The position numbers were made by a program, and so were the translations under genes. This document shows positions 63,558-64,000 of a DNA stretch of 64,000 nt, piece by piece. A model generated the notes under the pieces. The model did no database searches, was not told the DNA's origin, and saw only the letters and a list, made by a program, of their open reading frames with translations. How positions within the stretch are numbered: the first letter of the stretch is position 1; the number at the start of each line of letters is the position of its first letter. Source of the stretch: Pirellulales bacterium (GTDB lineage Bacteria; Planctomycetota; Planctomycetia; Pirellulales; Lacipirellulaceae); contig JALHQZ010000002.1 in the NCBI GenBank assembly GCA_022841705.1, positions 310,001-374,000 of the forward strand, read 5' to 3'.

Positions 63558-64000
63558 TTAAATTGTCGTGCTGATTTTGATGATCGGCAGCAGCAGCGCC
63601 ACCACCACCACCAGCACCACACCGGCCAGTAAGAGCAGCATCAGCGGCTCCAGCAGCCGCACGTACAGTTCGATTTTACGCCAAGTGCTCTTCTCGAGCG
63701 AATCGGCCACCTGGGTCAGCACGGTTTCCAGGCTGTTCGACTGCTCTGCCACCGCGATCATTTCCACCACATCGCGGGGGAAATGGCCACTTTTGCCAAG
63801 CGGTTCGGCGATCGACTGCCCGGCGGTAATGCTTTCGCCCGCTTCGCGCACGGCGGCGGAGAGGACGCGATTGCCTGTCGAGTCGGCTGAAATGTCGAGC
63901 GAGCGGACAATCGGCACGCCCCCTTTCAGCAGCGTTCCAAGCACCCGGCAGAAGCGCGACACGGCAAGGTTCAAATAAATGCCGCCGATCACCGGCACCT
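63558..64000 (-). CDS. gspF: Type II secretion inner-membrane protein GspF, C-terminal part, cut by the right edge
   Basis: Open to the right edge; about 147 residues remain. The visible part is the second GspF-domain copy: FCRVLGTLLKGGVPIVRSLDISADSTGNRVLSAAV, VVEMIAVAEQSNSLETVLTQVADSLEKSTWRKIE and the final transmembrane helix LLLLLAGVVLVVVVALLLPI. GspF is the polytopic platform on which the pseudopilus is assembled. It is the first seen gene of the leftward gsp operon. Confidence 0.93.
   Translation of the reverse strand, partial: VPVIGGIYLNLAVSRFCRVLGTLLKGGVPIVRSLDISADSTGNRVLSAAVREAGESITAGQSIAEPLGKSGHFPRDVVEMIAVAEQSNSLETVLTQVADSLEKSTWRKIELYVRLLEPLMLLLLAGVVLVVVVALLLPIIKISTTI

Overview
The window is about 61 % GC and looks like chromosomal DNA of a planctomycete, most probably of the order Pirellulales. 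The pointers are two DUF1559 pseudopilin-like proteins (prepilin start, H-X9-DG-type end), several PEP-CTERM proteins with dockerin-like ends, a TIGR03000-type protein with two domain copies, a DUF5690-type transporter, a XylR-type AraC regulator, a fused aroDE gene and a type II secretion pseudopilin operon.

Layout. 1-4.9 kb: the end of a GH2 beta-galactosidase, a six-EF-hand protein, ispH and a convergent DUF1559 gene. 5-11.3 kb: two large leftward PEP-CTERM genes built from one ~230-residue module; the bigger one (5069-9424) reads through three complete secretion/sorting units without a stop. 11.7-14.4 kb: an MFS-like transporter and a XylR/AraC-type regulator. 14.4-18.7 kb: a class III PLP enzyme convergent with a leftward phosphonate operon (PhnZ/TIGR03276-like HD oxygenase, TIGR03364-like FAD oxidoreductase, PhnX); three TTAGCCA repeats spaced exactly 21 bp lie between the divergent regulator and the PLP enzyme. 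18.86 kb: a perfect ParB-type parS palindrome. 19.2-20.3 kb: a slipin-like SPFH protein. 20.6-22.4 kb: fifteen tRNA or tRNA-like genes, all leftward, many with irregular arms, interspersed with palindromic repeats.

22.8-34.4 kb: GH51-like arabinofuranosidase, a zinc-ribbon metallopeptidase, a lactonase, aroDE-aroK with prepilin peptidase and a GNAT-like protein, csrA, and an HTTM-type membrane protein with its partner. 34.6-44.3 kb: TIGR03000 protein, an exported isoaspartate methyltransferase fusion, a class V PLP enzyme, a low-GC orphan next to a truncated lactonase pseudogene, mutL, a sigma-54 response regulator and a TPR lipoprotein. 44.4-57.7 kb: a repeat-rich PEP-CTERM protein, groES-groEL with a clear promoter and terminator, a low-GC DUF4062 gene, a truncated UPF0175-like gene, metH, a DUF2088 protein and a zinc-type adenylate kinase. 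58-64 kb: a second DUF1559 gene and the leftward type II secretion operon gspF-G-H-I-J-K, cut by the right edge.

Two themes run through the window. One is envelope and secretion biology (PEP-CTERM proteins, pseudopilins, prepilin peptidase, surface enzymes). The other is the abundance of large palindromic repeats of several sequence families: between groES and groEL, inside the tRNA array, inside the gsp operon, right after a truncated UPF0175-like gene, and in one case inside a coding sequence, where the repeat encodes much of the GspJ leader peptide. All functions are read from sequence motifs by eye; no database search was run.
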